NCBI GenBank assembly: GCA_964017125.1
Contig: OZ024903.1
Coordinates: forward strand, 82,817,119 to 82,881,118
Direction of reading: 5' to 3'
Length of the DNA stretch: 64,000 nucleotides
DNA from: Flabesymbios commensalis
Lineage: Eukaryota; Annelida; Polychaeta; Terebellida; Flabelligeridae
In this document: piece after piece, positions 47,040 through 56,970 of the stretch
How the letters are laid out: each line of letters starts with the position of its first letter
Numbering within the stretch: the stretch's first letter is position 1
Position numbers and translations under genes: made by a program
The notes under the pieces: generated by a model
Seen by the model: the letters and a program-made list of their open reading frames with translations, nothing else
Told to the model about the DNA's origin: nothing
The model's database searches: none

Positions 47040-49960
47040 GCTGCTTTTCTGTGGTTTAAATAAGAAAGGTTGCAATAGTTATTTAACCCAATGGAATTGG
47101 TGTGGATTAAATACGAAAATATTTCTATAACCAGCTGTTTTTCCTGTGGGTTATATAAGGTTTAAATAGTTTAATAGCCCAGGTGATTTTCTGTGGGTTA
47201 AATAAGAAGGTTGGGATAGTTATCTAGCCCGGTGTATTTGTTGTAGATTAAATATGAAGATTGGAAAATCATTCTGAAACCCAGCTGTTTTTCTGTGTGT
47301 TAAATAAGAAGGTAGTAATATTATAAAACCCAGGTGCATTGTAGTGGGCTAAATAAGGTTAAAATATGTCTGGATGTTTTTTTATGTGTAGGCATAAAGA
47401 AGAGTGGAATTGTTGTTTAGCCCGGGTTGTTTTCTGTGGGCTAAATAAATATGTCGGTTGAAAAGCTATAAAACCTACTTGCTTTTGTTTGTGCTAAATA
47501 GATTTTCTGTGGTCTGGAAGCTACAAAGGTTGAAATAAGTATATACAATGTAGTCTGGGTTATTAATTGCGGGTTAAATAAGAAGGTAAAAATTGTTATT
47601 TAGCCTGGGTTGTTTGATGTGGAAATAGTTATTTAGCCGGGATGCTTTGTTGTGGTTAAATAAGGACATATGTTGACATAGTTATTTATTCACGGTGATT
47701 TGATGTGGGTTGAGGACAAAGATTGAAATAGTTCTATAACCCACTTGTTTTATATGGGTTATATAAGAAGGTTTGTAATGTTATTTAGCCCGGGATGTTT
47801 TCTGTGGGTTAAATATGTCGGTTGAAAAATTATAGGCCTAAAACCTACTTGCTTTTATTTGGGGTTAATAGAAGGTTCAAATAGTTAAATAGCCCAGTAG
47901 GTGATTTTCTGTGGGCTAAATAAGAAGGTTGGGATAGTTATCTAACACGGTGGATTTAGTGTGGATAAAATATCAAGGCTGAGATAGGTATATATTACCC
48001 AGCTGCTTTTCTGTGGGTTAAATGGGAATGTTGTAAATGTTTATAACCCAGATGCTTTGTTGTGGGCTAAATACGAAGGTTGAAATAGGTATATAAACGG
48101 GTTATTAATTGCGGGTTAAATAAGAAGGTTGGAATTGTTATTTAGCCCGGGTTGTTTGGTGTGAAAATGGTTATTTAGCCTGTATGCTTTGTTGTGTGTT
48201 AAATAAGTACATAGGTACATAGGTTGACATAGTTATTTATTCACGGTGATTTGATGTGGGTTGAAGACGAAGATTGAAATAGCGCTATAACCCACTTGTT
48301 TTATGTGGGTTATATAAGAAGGTTTGTATTGTTACTTAGCCCGGGATGTTGCTGTGGGTTAAATATGTCGGTTGAAAAGATATAAAACCTACTACCGGTT
48401 GTTTGGGTTAAATAGAAGGTTCAAATAGGTAAATAGCCCAGTATGTGATTTTCTGTGGGCTAAATAAGAAGGTTGGGATAATTATCTAGCCCGGTGGATT
48501 TTGTGTGAATGAAATATGAAGGTTGAGATAGTTCTATATTACCCAGCTGCTTTTCTGTGGGTTAAATAAGAAGGCTGTAAACGTTTATAACCCAGATGCT
48601 TTGTTGTGGGCTAAATACGAAGGTTGAAATAGGTATATAGTCTGGATTCCTAATTGCGGGTTAAATAAGAAGGTTGGAATTGTTATTTAGCCCGGGTTGT
48701 TTGATGTGAAAATAGTTATTTAGCCTGTATGCTTTGTTGTGTGTTAAATAAGTACATAGGTACATAGGTTGACATAGTTATTTATTCACGGTGATTTGAT
48801 GTGGGTTGAAGACGAAGATTGAAATAGCGCTATAACCCACTTGTTTTATGTGGGTTATATAAGAAGGTTTGTATTGTTACTTAGCCCGGGATGTTGCTGT
48901 GGGTTAAATATGTCGGTTGAAAAGATATAAAACCTACTACCGGTTGTTTGGGTTAAATAGAAGGTTCAAATAGGTAAATAGCCCAGTATGTGATTTTCTG
49001 TGGGCTAAATAAGAAGGTTGGGATAATTATCTAGCCCGGTGGATTTTGTGTGAATGAAATATGAAGGTTGAGATAGTTCTATATTACCCAGCTGCTTTTC
49101 TGTGGGTTAAATAAGAAGGCTGTAAACGTTTATAACCCAGATGCTTTGTTGTGGGCTAAATACGAAGGTTGAAATAGGTATATAGTCTGGATTCTTAATT
49201 GCGGGTTAAATAAGAAGGTTGGAATTGTTATTTAGCCCGGGTTGTTTGATGTGAAAATAGTTATATAGCCTGTATGCTTTGTTGTGTGTTAAATAAGTAC
49301 ATAGGTACATAGGTTGACATAGTTATTTATTCACGGTGATTTGATGTGGGTTGAAGACGAAGATTGAAATAGCTCTATAACCCACTTGCTTAATGTGGGT
49401 TATATAAGAAGGTTTGTATTGTTACTTAGCCCGGGATGTTTCTGTGGGCTAAATATGTCGGTTGAAAAGATATAAAACCTACTACCTTTTGTTTGGGTTA
49501 AATAGAAGGTTCAAATAGGTAAATAGCCCAGTATGTGATTTTCTGTGGGCTAAATAAAAAGGTTGGGATAATTATCTAGCCCGGTGGATTTTGTGTGAAT
49601 GAAATATGAAGGTTGAGATAGTTCTATATCACCCAGCTGCTTTTCTGTGGGTTAAATAAGAAGGCTGTAAACGTTTATAACCCAGATGCTTTGTTGTGGG
49701 CTAAATACAAAGGTTGAAATAGGTATATAGTCTGGATTCTTAATTGCGGGTTAAATAAGAAGGTTGGAATTGTTATTTAGCCCGGGTTGTTTGATGTGGA
49801 AATAGTTATTTAGCCTGGATGCTTTGTTGTGGGTTAAATAAGTAGGCCACATATTATTCCGGGTGAGTTTATGTGGGTTGAAGACGAAGAATGAAATAGC
49901 TTTATGACCCACTTGTTTTTATGTGGGTTATATAAGAAAGTTTGTATTGTTATTTAGCCC
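47040..49960. repeat. tandem array with about 546-bp higher-order repeat
   Basis: Basic units of about 45-60 bp (TGTGGGTTAAATAAGAAGGT then TGAAATAGTTATTTAGCCCG). The phrase CACGGTGATTTGATGTGGGT recurs at 47691, 48242, 48787 and 49332 (spacing 551, 545, 545), with a decayed copy near 49857. The middle copies (48240-49330) are almost identical, the outer ones more diverged, the usual pattern of unequal exchange. Confidence 0.93.
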
Positions 49961-49979
49961 AGGTTGTTTTTCAGGATTT

Positions 49980-50700
49980 GTAAAAAAACGTGGGGGGGGG
50001 GCTTGGTGCCGGCCCTCAAGTTTTTGTTGGTATGCTAAGGTCAATTTAGGTGGCTTTTTAAAATGATGTGTCGAAAAAAACGGGGCCGTCCCCCCACCCC
50101 CGCCTGGACCTGCGGCCGACATTCCCCGTCATTAAGTTGACTATAGATTTACCCAATGTTGGTTTAATGTTGGCCCAGTGTCGTAGACGGTGGACCAACA
50201 ATAAAGTAACCTTGGGTAAATGTCTCAGATACTAAGCAATGTAAAATGCACAGCGGGCGTCGTAATCAAACCTGTTGCGACTACTGTTTGTATGGAAATT
50301 TAGCATAAATCAAATGCGGCCACGGACGATAATACGTGTAGTTGCCAATTCACATAATATTTGGTAGTAATCCAGCTTTTATATCTTTTGTAAATGTTGC
50401 AAGCGATAATAGTTATCAGGAGTCAGGGATATATTTACATTCGTACAAGTTTATTTTACGCGGCATAACTTACCTGTTCATTTTGATAAGGTCTTGGTGT
50501 AGGCTATTCAGTTCCGTGAATGAGCGCCAAAAACAAACATTGACAGCAGGCATTGAAAGAATGATTTTGATTGGTTGTCATTGTCGGGTTAAATAAGGGT
50601 TTTAGTCTTCTTGCACACCCCGTGACGGGGTAAATAGACACTTCCATAATTTAAAGCTAGTAATACATGTGCAGGATAGTATATTTTTACACATCTCCAT
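49980..50700. other. loop DNA with family B palindrome
   Basis: A family B copy lies at 50150-50226 (CCCAATGTTGGTTTAATGTT, then GTCGTAGACGGTGGACC). 49990-50110 holds poly-G/poly-C tracts around GGGGCCGTCCCC. 50340-50596 is a chance frame. CACCCCGTGACGGGGTAAAT is at 50619. Confidence 0.55.
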
Positions 50701-51104
50701 ATCAGTATTAGAGATACACTGTCTAAATTATCAGCGGACCCAGGTTGTATCATATAGAGGAGGTGATAGATACGTTGCAATATGGAGCAAATAGTTCACG
50801 CAATATATAAACCTAATAGGCAAAGCATCGTAGATGATATTCGGCCAGCTCATTGCAACTGGTGTATAAGCCTATGTCGCATCTGAAATTTGGCAATCAG
50901 CCCTAACGTGGCTGCAGGTTTCACCCACAGATTGACCCTATACAAAATCGTGGGACATTTTCCTTGGACGGTCATATCTAAGATTTGGCTTTGAATAATC
51001 AGGTCGAAAATAGTGTATTTTAGAATCAATAACATTTCAGCTATGAGATCGCATGCGGAGCTTAGTTTCTGCGAAGTTAGTTAAAAATTATTAACATTTT
51101 TCGC

Positions 51105-51520
51105 CCTTTGATGCCTTCACATGGCCATTTAATGCCTCATTATTGGCATTTAATGTTTCCTCGTCACCCTGTTATGCCTGCCTATCACCCTGTAATTCCT
51201 CCCCTTCAACTTTTAAAATAACCGTTCACACATGAATGCCTTTCCGTCGCCCTTCAGCATCTCTCCATCGAGTTTTAACACATCTTCGTCACCCCTTAGT
51301 GCCTCATCGCCGCAATTTAAAGTATTGGCGTCCCTCTTTGACTCCTCTCTGCCACCCTTCATCACATTTTCGTCGCCCTTCACCGCCTCCCCATTGGCCA
51401 TTACCACCTCTCCATCGACATTTAACGCGATTCCTTTGCCCTTTAACCCCTTTTTGTTGACCTTTAATGCATCTGCATCACCAAATAATGCCTGTTCGTT
51501 CCCGTTCATCCCATAGCTGT
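51105..51520. repeat. 21-bp heptad-coding minisatellite, second array
   Basis: Units such as CCCTTTAACGCCTCCCCATT keep a 98-codon open frame on the minus strand (51213-51509), dominated by seven-residue steps (DEALRGDEDVLKLDGEMLKG). Leucine or valine every seventh residue gives a coiled-coil-like pattern, but no promoter or splice sites are evident. Confidence 0.85.
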
Positions 51521-52165
51521 CTAAGTCTGAGCAGAGATCAAACCTAGCATTTATGACGCTGCAGAGCGTAGCTCAGACCTGACCATTTACCAGGCTACCT
51601 CCCTTGCTAAGCAATAAACGTGGCATGGGGAACCTAGAGCACATGAGGATGATTTATCCTCGTCACAACCGTTTCTGAACTAAAAAATAGAAAACAAGGC
51701 TCAGATGAATATGAGGCTCGGGGTATTTCTCCTGCAATTATGAAATCTTGTATACTCCTCAGACCTCAGGACATATAGAAAAGTTCCTAAATACCATGGT
51801 AATAATTTATTTATCCTATTAATGTGTGTGTATAGGCCTATTGCATGCTTCTATTTGATTGATTTTGATATATTCTGTATGAATTGACATAATTTTGTAC
51901 TCTTAAATTCTGTGAATCATAAAAATATCATTTTTAAACAATTTTGTGAAAATTTGATATTGGAATTAACATATTCGAAATCAGCAACATCACATTGACC
52001 AATCAAATATGGTGTATTCTGGTTATATGTTGTGTTTATGTGTTCCTGGGATGGATGGAATGAGTATATGTCATCACTCTAAGTTGATATTAGAAGTATG
52101 AGGATATGTTTCTAAATCACAAAAATTGCTAGACTACACAGACGTCCAATGTCTACACAACCAGA
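51521..52165. other. no feature seen
   Basis: AT-rich spacer between the two heptad minisatellite arrays. Confidence 0.5.
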
Positions 52166-52169
52166 CTGC

Positions 52170-52755
52170 AGTTTCCCCTTGCTCTTTAACTCCTCTCCAT
52201 CGCCCTTTATTGCCTCTTTGTCACCTTTTTTCGCACCCCCTTCGGACTTTAACGATTTTCTATCGCCCTTTAACGTCTCCCTGTAGTCCTTTTCTTTACC
52301 TTTTGACATATTGTCGCAATTCAAAAATTATCAGTCGCACTTTAACGCCTCTCTGTCGCCCTTCAAAGCCTCTTTTTCAACCCTCAGCGCCTGATCATTG
52401 CCCCTTAAGTCCCCTTTGTCACCTTTTAACACCGCCCCTTAGACCTTTAACGCTTTTCAGTCGCCCTTTAACACCTCTCCATTGCCCTTTGACGCGTTTT
52501 ATTCAACCTTCGATGCCTGTTTAATGCCTCCTTGTCGCACATCTTCGTTACCTTTTAATGCATCTTCGCTACAATGTAAATCTTTTTAGTTGATCTTAAT
52601 GCCTTTATATCGTCCTTTAACTCGTTGTCATCGCCCTTTAGCGCCTCCACATTGCTCTTTAACACCTCTTTGTTGCCTTTTAACGCCTCTTCTTAAACCT
52701 TCAATACCTCTCCACCGCCCATTAATGCCTCTACGTCTCTCTTTTTTAAAGAAGG
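52170..52755. repeat. 21-bp heptad-coding minisatellite, third array
   Basis: GCCCTTTAACGCCTCTCTGT-type units, same strand as the other two arrays. Frames are broken in several places, so it is probably not coding. Confidence 0.85.
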
Positions 52756-53039
52756 AGTTATATATCCCAAAAAGTTGTGTTTAAATCTTATAAGAATTTT
52801 TACAACAAACTATACTCATTGTTATGTGTTATGTGTTATTTTATGATATGTTTTGGCAATATAACCAGATAATGCATTACATTTTAGACATTTTAAATAT
52901 AAATATGACATGAGATACCAACGGGGTAATGACAGCCCTTGTGTTTGGGCAATATGACCTAAGCTGCTGGATGGTTACAGTTACCTTTCAAAGGAAATAA
53001 TGAATATGTCTATATTCGACCAAAATGAAATAGATTTAT

Positions 53040-54496
53040 TGTTTGACCTTGGCAATTTGGAATTTCACCCACAATGCAATGTTTATATATAGTACTTTCT
53101 GGTCACACCACTATGTCGGACATGCCCGAAAACCCTATGGTAGACGCAAAAATCATGAATCTGCTTTTATTCTGTCCAAAATTATATCAATTAATTCTTT
53201 GCTTTTGCACAAATGTGGGCCATCTTGGATTTTGCCGCCATTTAAGAAACATTAAATGGCCAACACATTTTTCTGAAAACCTATTATTCGAAGAATATGT
53301 TTCTATCACAAATTACCATATTATGGTTTGGGTTATTAATGTATGTTTGCGTTGTTTGTATTAAAAGTTTGATCATATACGGAGAATTGGTATTTGCCTT
53401 CAGCTTCTGCTCCAATAAAGGCTGCAGTTATAGTTTTTGGTATCACCTCCTTGTTGTCTAGACGGTGTATATTTATTTTATGTCATCCATAAATGGATAT
53501 GCTGTGTGGTTTTTAATATTTAGTAAACATTTCCTATGTATAGATGGTGATTTTTGATGGTGCTTACGTTTATCAGCAGATTGTGAAAGGATGTTCCTGA
53601 CAAGATATCTGAAACTCTTTTATCTATCTAGATTTATCAGTACAGATAACACACGATTCCCTGGTAATATTTAAATTCCCTCATACTTTTAGTCATATAA
53701 ATTTTATTCTAAGCTTAGACTAATAACGTCAGACCAAAATAAATATATTGTAAATGTACCCTAATCTAACGTTAAAGCATAGGTTTACGATAGCCCATAT
53801 ACTTGACCCTAATTGTCTAGTACTAACACTAGTAGGCCTTGTCTATTGTCGATAATTAGGTCTCACCAAACACTTCTCATTATAATATATGTAGGTCTAA
53901 TAGTAACAGAAACAGATATGAAAACTGATTAAACAGGCCTTTTTTAATATACCACGGCCCATATTTTATCTAATATTCTGGATGTCAATTTTGGCGTTTT
54001 CACTACTTCTCCAGCGATTGGCAGCCATTTTGGAAATATGCAAATCAGGCTGATAAATTTATATATAGCAATATATTGAAATATAAAATTATTATTACCT
54101 TCAATTTGAGCCTATTTGCAAGTCTCTATCTTGATTTTGACATTTTTACTGTTTTCACCTGGATATTAGCGGTCATTTTGGAATTATGCAAATAAGGATA
54201 GGAAAAAGAGATATAACAAAAATATTTTTTTGAAATTTGTAATCAGCCTGGTATTACCTTCAATTTGAGTATATTTGCAGGTCGCTACCTCGATTTTGAC
54301 ATTTTCACTCTCATTACACATATCAGTTGGCGGCCATCTTGGAAATATGCAAATTAGGAGGTCAAAACGAGGTCAAAAGTGACTGCCCTATATCAGAAAT
54401 CAAAAAGGGTATTTCAGAGGTCATCTGTGCCAAATTTCATGATTTCTTCACAAAGTGCACACGGGGGTCCATATGTAAGACTTATTCCATAGACTA
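53040..54496. repeat. right outer arm of the mega-structure (inverted)
   Basis: The reverse complement contains, in order from the outside, the TAGTCTATGGAATAAG end, GTGCACTTTGTGAAGAAATC, three ATTTGCATATTTCCAAAATG-type units (about 54343, 54190, 54040), and one GGGTTTTCGGGCATGTCCGA unit (53100-53150). Gaps relative to the left arm show deletions and unit-number change; 53340-53940 is unmatched. Confidence 0.8.
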
Positions 54497-54652
54497 ACAG
54501 TCGTGTGGGAAAATACAAACGATGTTCATTTTCGTGCCGTATAGAAAAATACAGCACATAGACAAGTGCTGTATTTTCCAATACCACACTTAAATGAACA
54601 CCGTTTGCATATATCATTTTTACTGCACTATAAGCTGATGTTTTGTGTAATC

Positions 54653-54700
54653 TCCAGCAAACTAGAACGTTGACCCAATGTTTGTTTAACGTCTACTGGT
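54653..54700. repeat. family B left arm only
   Basis: CCAGCAAACTAGAACGTTGA then CCCAATGTTTGTTTAACG matches the left half of the 15910 reference. Confidence 0.5.
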
Positions 54701-55021
54701 TGCCAGATTATCACTGATTGATGTTGTACTCTTCCAGGCTCCCATCACTAAAACTAAATATAAGAAAAACATTATTTTTTACCATCCTGCGGGGCATCAG
54801 CTGAAATTCCCCACGAAAAATTGTCTCACATGACTTTGAGTGCGGCCTACGGGGGGGGGGGGGGGGGGCTCCGCCACTGTTGACTACTATAGGGGGCCTA
54901 ACCCTTTTCACACAGATACACAGTTGTAGCTTTTACTATCTGGAATTCTCTACGATTTGAAAACTCAGTTGTTATATTAATCACATTGTGAAAACTTTCC
55001 TTTTGGACTTTCCACCTATAG

Positions 55022-55137
55022 TTTCTCGGAGATCTGGCGCCCAGTTTAAAACTTAGTGCTTTGTCTCAGGACATCAAGATGAACATAGATTCTGATTTCT
55101 GCGCCTCTCAGCTCGACTCTCTGGGGATTTATAAGAT
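55022..55137 (+). CDS. VWD/C8 locus, candidate exon before C8
   Basis: Following TTCCACCTATAG, one frame is open: FLGDLAPSLKLSALSQDI ... MNIDSDFCASQLDSLGIYK, to an AT-GTAGAG donor in phase 2 that matches the phase of the next exon. No domain is certain; position fits the linker between VWD and C8. Other frames stop at once. Moderate to low confidence that it is an exon. Confidence 0.4.
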
Positions 55138-55261
55138 GTAGAGGTGACTGAATTGACATTGATTGATTAATTGAATAACTTTGTTGTGATTGATGTCTTT
55201 AATATTTTATATTGTAATAATTGTTGGTGTTATCACTGATTGCGTTACTGTGGTGTTTCAG

Positions 55262-55544
55262 AGTCCCCCAGCAGCTATTCATTCCTCCTCCAGCCGCAGA
55301 CTTTGCTCACGAGCCAACGTTCTGTGGTCTGCTTATATCGGCACTTTCCAACCCATTCAGACCTGCTTGGACTTCCTGTGAGCGGACATAGTTGATCAGT
55401 TTTACCAGGGTTGTGTGGTTGACGTGACTGTTGTGGTGGAAGGTGCGGCCCGGGCAGCGTGTGACATACTGAACAATTTGGTTGAATCATGTCAAAAAGC
55501 AGGAATATCTGTTGACAAAATATGGCGATCAATCGCAAATTGCA
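55262..55544 (+). pseudogene. C8-domain exon, disrupted
   Basis: After GGTGTTTCAG the first part reads ADFAHEPTFCGLLISALSNP then FRP, and the second, in another frame, CLDFL-stop-ADIVDQFYQG then CVVDVTVVVEGAARAACDIL, NNLVESCQKAGISVDKIW and RSIANC. Together these are the C8 domain that follows VWD in mucin/zonadhesin-type proteins. Within about 20 bp (55360-55382) there is one frameshift and an in-frame TGA. The exon leaves at A-GTAGGT in phase 1 and joins the TIL exon perfectly (NC-T-VDCG). A 14-nt intron is too short to be real. Either the gene is dead or the assembly has errors. Confidence 0.65.
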
Positions 55545-55797
55545 GTAGGTATAATTCCTCATATTTCAGTGTAAATGGCCACATGCATGATCAGATAAAG
55601 GCAAGTTCAATTTTTTGTGTATTCTTCTAAAAAAAAGCAGCGACGTATTAGAAAGATTTTTAGTATGTCATCGCTTTTTAATCTAGATTTAAATCTTCTC
55701 CTAAATCAGTAAAAGACATTTTGAAACAATACATAGAAGAAAACACTTTGTGGACGACGATCCTTTGAGAATGTGTCTCTTGTTGAATTTGATCCTA

Positions 55798-55885
55798 CGC
55801 TATTCCCGCGCACAAACGTGCATGCACGTATATTTGAAAAAGCACTTAGTTTTTTAATACAAGTGCATGCACTTATATTCGAACA
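55798..55885. repeat. partial copy of the GTGCATGCACTTATATTCG element
   Basis: CGCTATTCCCGCGCACAAAC then GTGCATGCACGTATATTTG and GTGCATGCACTTATATTCGA match one end of the element at 43553-44212. Confidence 0.6.
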
Positions 55886-56169
55886 TGAAATAATCTTTAC
55901 AAAAATATTTCAGCAAAGAAAACACAAACTTGCAAAGTTATTTATTTGGGAAAAATAATAGTTTTAGTTTAATTAACATAGACTGCATAATTAACGGTGT
56001 AAATATCGTCATAGTAGCTCACTCTCTTGATCAAAATGACCTGAAGATGAGAAAAATGTATGTGTTCATTGTTAATGTGTTCATTGTTAAAGCATACACG
56101 TTTTTCCTTAAATGACATTGCGCTATAGTCACTTAATCTCATTTATACTTCTGCAAATGTTGCTTGCAG

Positions 56170-56381
56170 CTGTTGATTGTGGCGCTGATCTGGAGTACAC
56201 GGATGCTATGTCTCCCTGTGGACACTCCTGTGCTGATTATAATGGTACCATTTGTACACTGCCTGATCCCGCTGTACCCGAGGAGGGGTGTGTGTGTCCA
56301 GGTGATAATCTCATCAGCGGGGATGAATGCGTTACCCCTGGCCACTGTGGATGTGTGCTTGACAACGGCATCTACTCAAAG
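56170..56381 (+). CDS. TIL-domain exon of the VWD/C8 locus
   Basis: The exon follows TTGCTTGCAG; with the phase-1 base from 55544 it reads T-VDCGADLEYTDAMSPCGHSC then ADYNGTICTLP, EEGCVCPGDNLISGDECV and TPGHCGCVLDNGIYSK. The cysteine spacing (C..PC..SC...C...EGC.C..G......C.....C.C) is the trypsin-inhibitor-like domain that follows C8. It ends in phase 0 at GTAAAC. Unlike the C8 exon it is intact. TIL domains are disulfide-rich modules, some of which inhibit serine proteases; here the role is likely structural. Confidence 0.82.
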
Positions 56382-56443
56382 GTAAACATTTCAAAATAAA
56401 TCATAACCCTTTCTTGGCTAATCACGTCTATCATCGTTCTTAA

Positions 56444-56681
56444 CCCTTTAACCACCGGTGCCGCATATATTCGGGTTCTCATTTTTTATTAGCACATTAA
56501 GTACCACCTTTTAAACATGTTAAAGATAAAATGTGACATCAATCAGCAATATTTGAAAACAGTTGACCTTCATTTTGTCAAATCAGAATAATTTTCACTC
56601 ACTTGAAGTTGTGGATCGCGTCAGCGAGACACAACTTCAAGTGGGTGAAAATTCAGATTGAATAATTTGGCGGTTAAAGGG
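56444..56681. mobile_element. family A palindromic MITE, full copy, TTAA-flanked
   Basis: CCCTTTAACCACCGG ... CGGTTAAAGGG between TTAA at 56440-56443 and 56682-56685, with the hairpin CTCACTTGAAGTTGTGGATC-GCGTCAGCGAGACACAACTT-CAAGTGGG. It is the reverse complement of 30162-30400 and sits in the last intron of the VWD/C8/TIL locus. Confidence 0.85.
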
Positions 56682-56886
56682 TTAATCCGTTTTGCTGGCC
56701 AGTGAAATCACACTTAGCTGTGCTAGCATTCTAGGTTTAAGGGCTCCCCCTGCTAGCATTCTAGACTTGATAATTAAATCTGATGGACTTACATATTTTT
56801 CAATCAGCGACCCGTCTGCGTCTTGAGGTTTTTAGTTTTGTTTAACATCACTGTTCAACGAATTAACTTTATATATTTTACTACAG

Positions 56887-56970
56887 AATGGTGAAGAAGA
56901 AGCAGATGACACTCTGGGCATCAACTATATATGTAACGGTCCCAACAACGTCACAGTGGGGGTTTTGTAA
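56887..56970 (+). CDS. terminal exon of the VWD/C8/TIL locus
   Basis: After TATTTTACTACAG the frame continues NGEEEADDTLGINYICNGPN then NVTVGVL and TAA (27 residues), in phase with YSK of the TIL exon. GIYSK-NGEE is the usual beginning of the extended strand after a TIL domain. A possible AATAAA is at 57352-57357, giving a 3' UTR of about 400 nt. Confidence 0.7.
   Translation, partial: NGEEEADDTLGINYICNGPNNVTVGVL

Larger units (their letters stand above)
36754..54496. repeat. nested inverted-repeat mega-structure (about 17.7 kb)
   Basis: The outer ends are TAGTCTATGGAATAAG (36754) and its reverse complement (ending 54496), followed inward on each side by the same ordered phrases: GTGCACTTTGTGAAGAAATC, GGCACAGATGACCTC, GATATAGGGCAGT, GACCTCGTTTTGACCT, then three units of ATTTGCATATTTCCAAAATG. 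Further in, mirrored pairs are CCCGTGACGGGG blocks (38957 / 50621), a non-satellite segment (39327-39452 / 44318-44464) and a 46-bp minisatellite (39452-41050 / 43015-44340). Flanking trinucleotide ACA occurs on both sides. The whole lies in the large intron of the VWD locus. Confidence 0.7.

Noticed and set aside
55376-55381. In-frame TGA in the C8 exon read as selenocysteine
   Set aside because: The residue position in C8 domains is not a cysteine, a frameshift lies 15 bp upstream, and no SECIS-like context was seen.
55377-55390. 14-nt intron (GTGAGCGGACATAG) removing the C8 stop
   Set aside because: Far too short for a spliceosomal intron, and it would not correct the frameshift.
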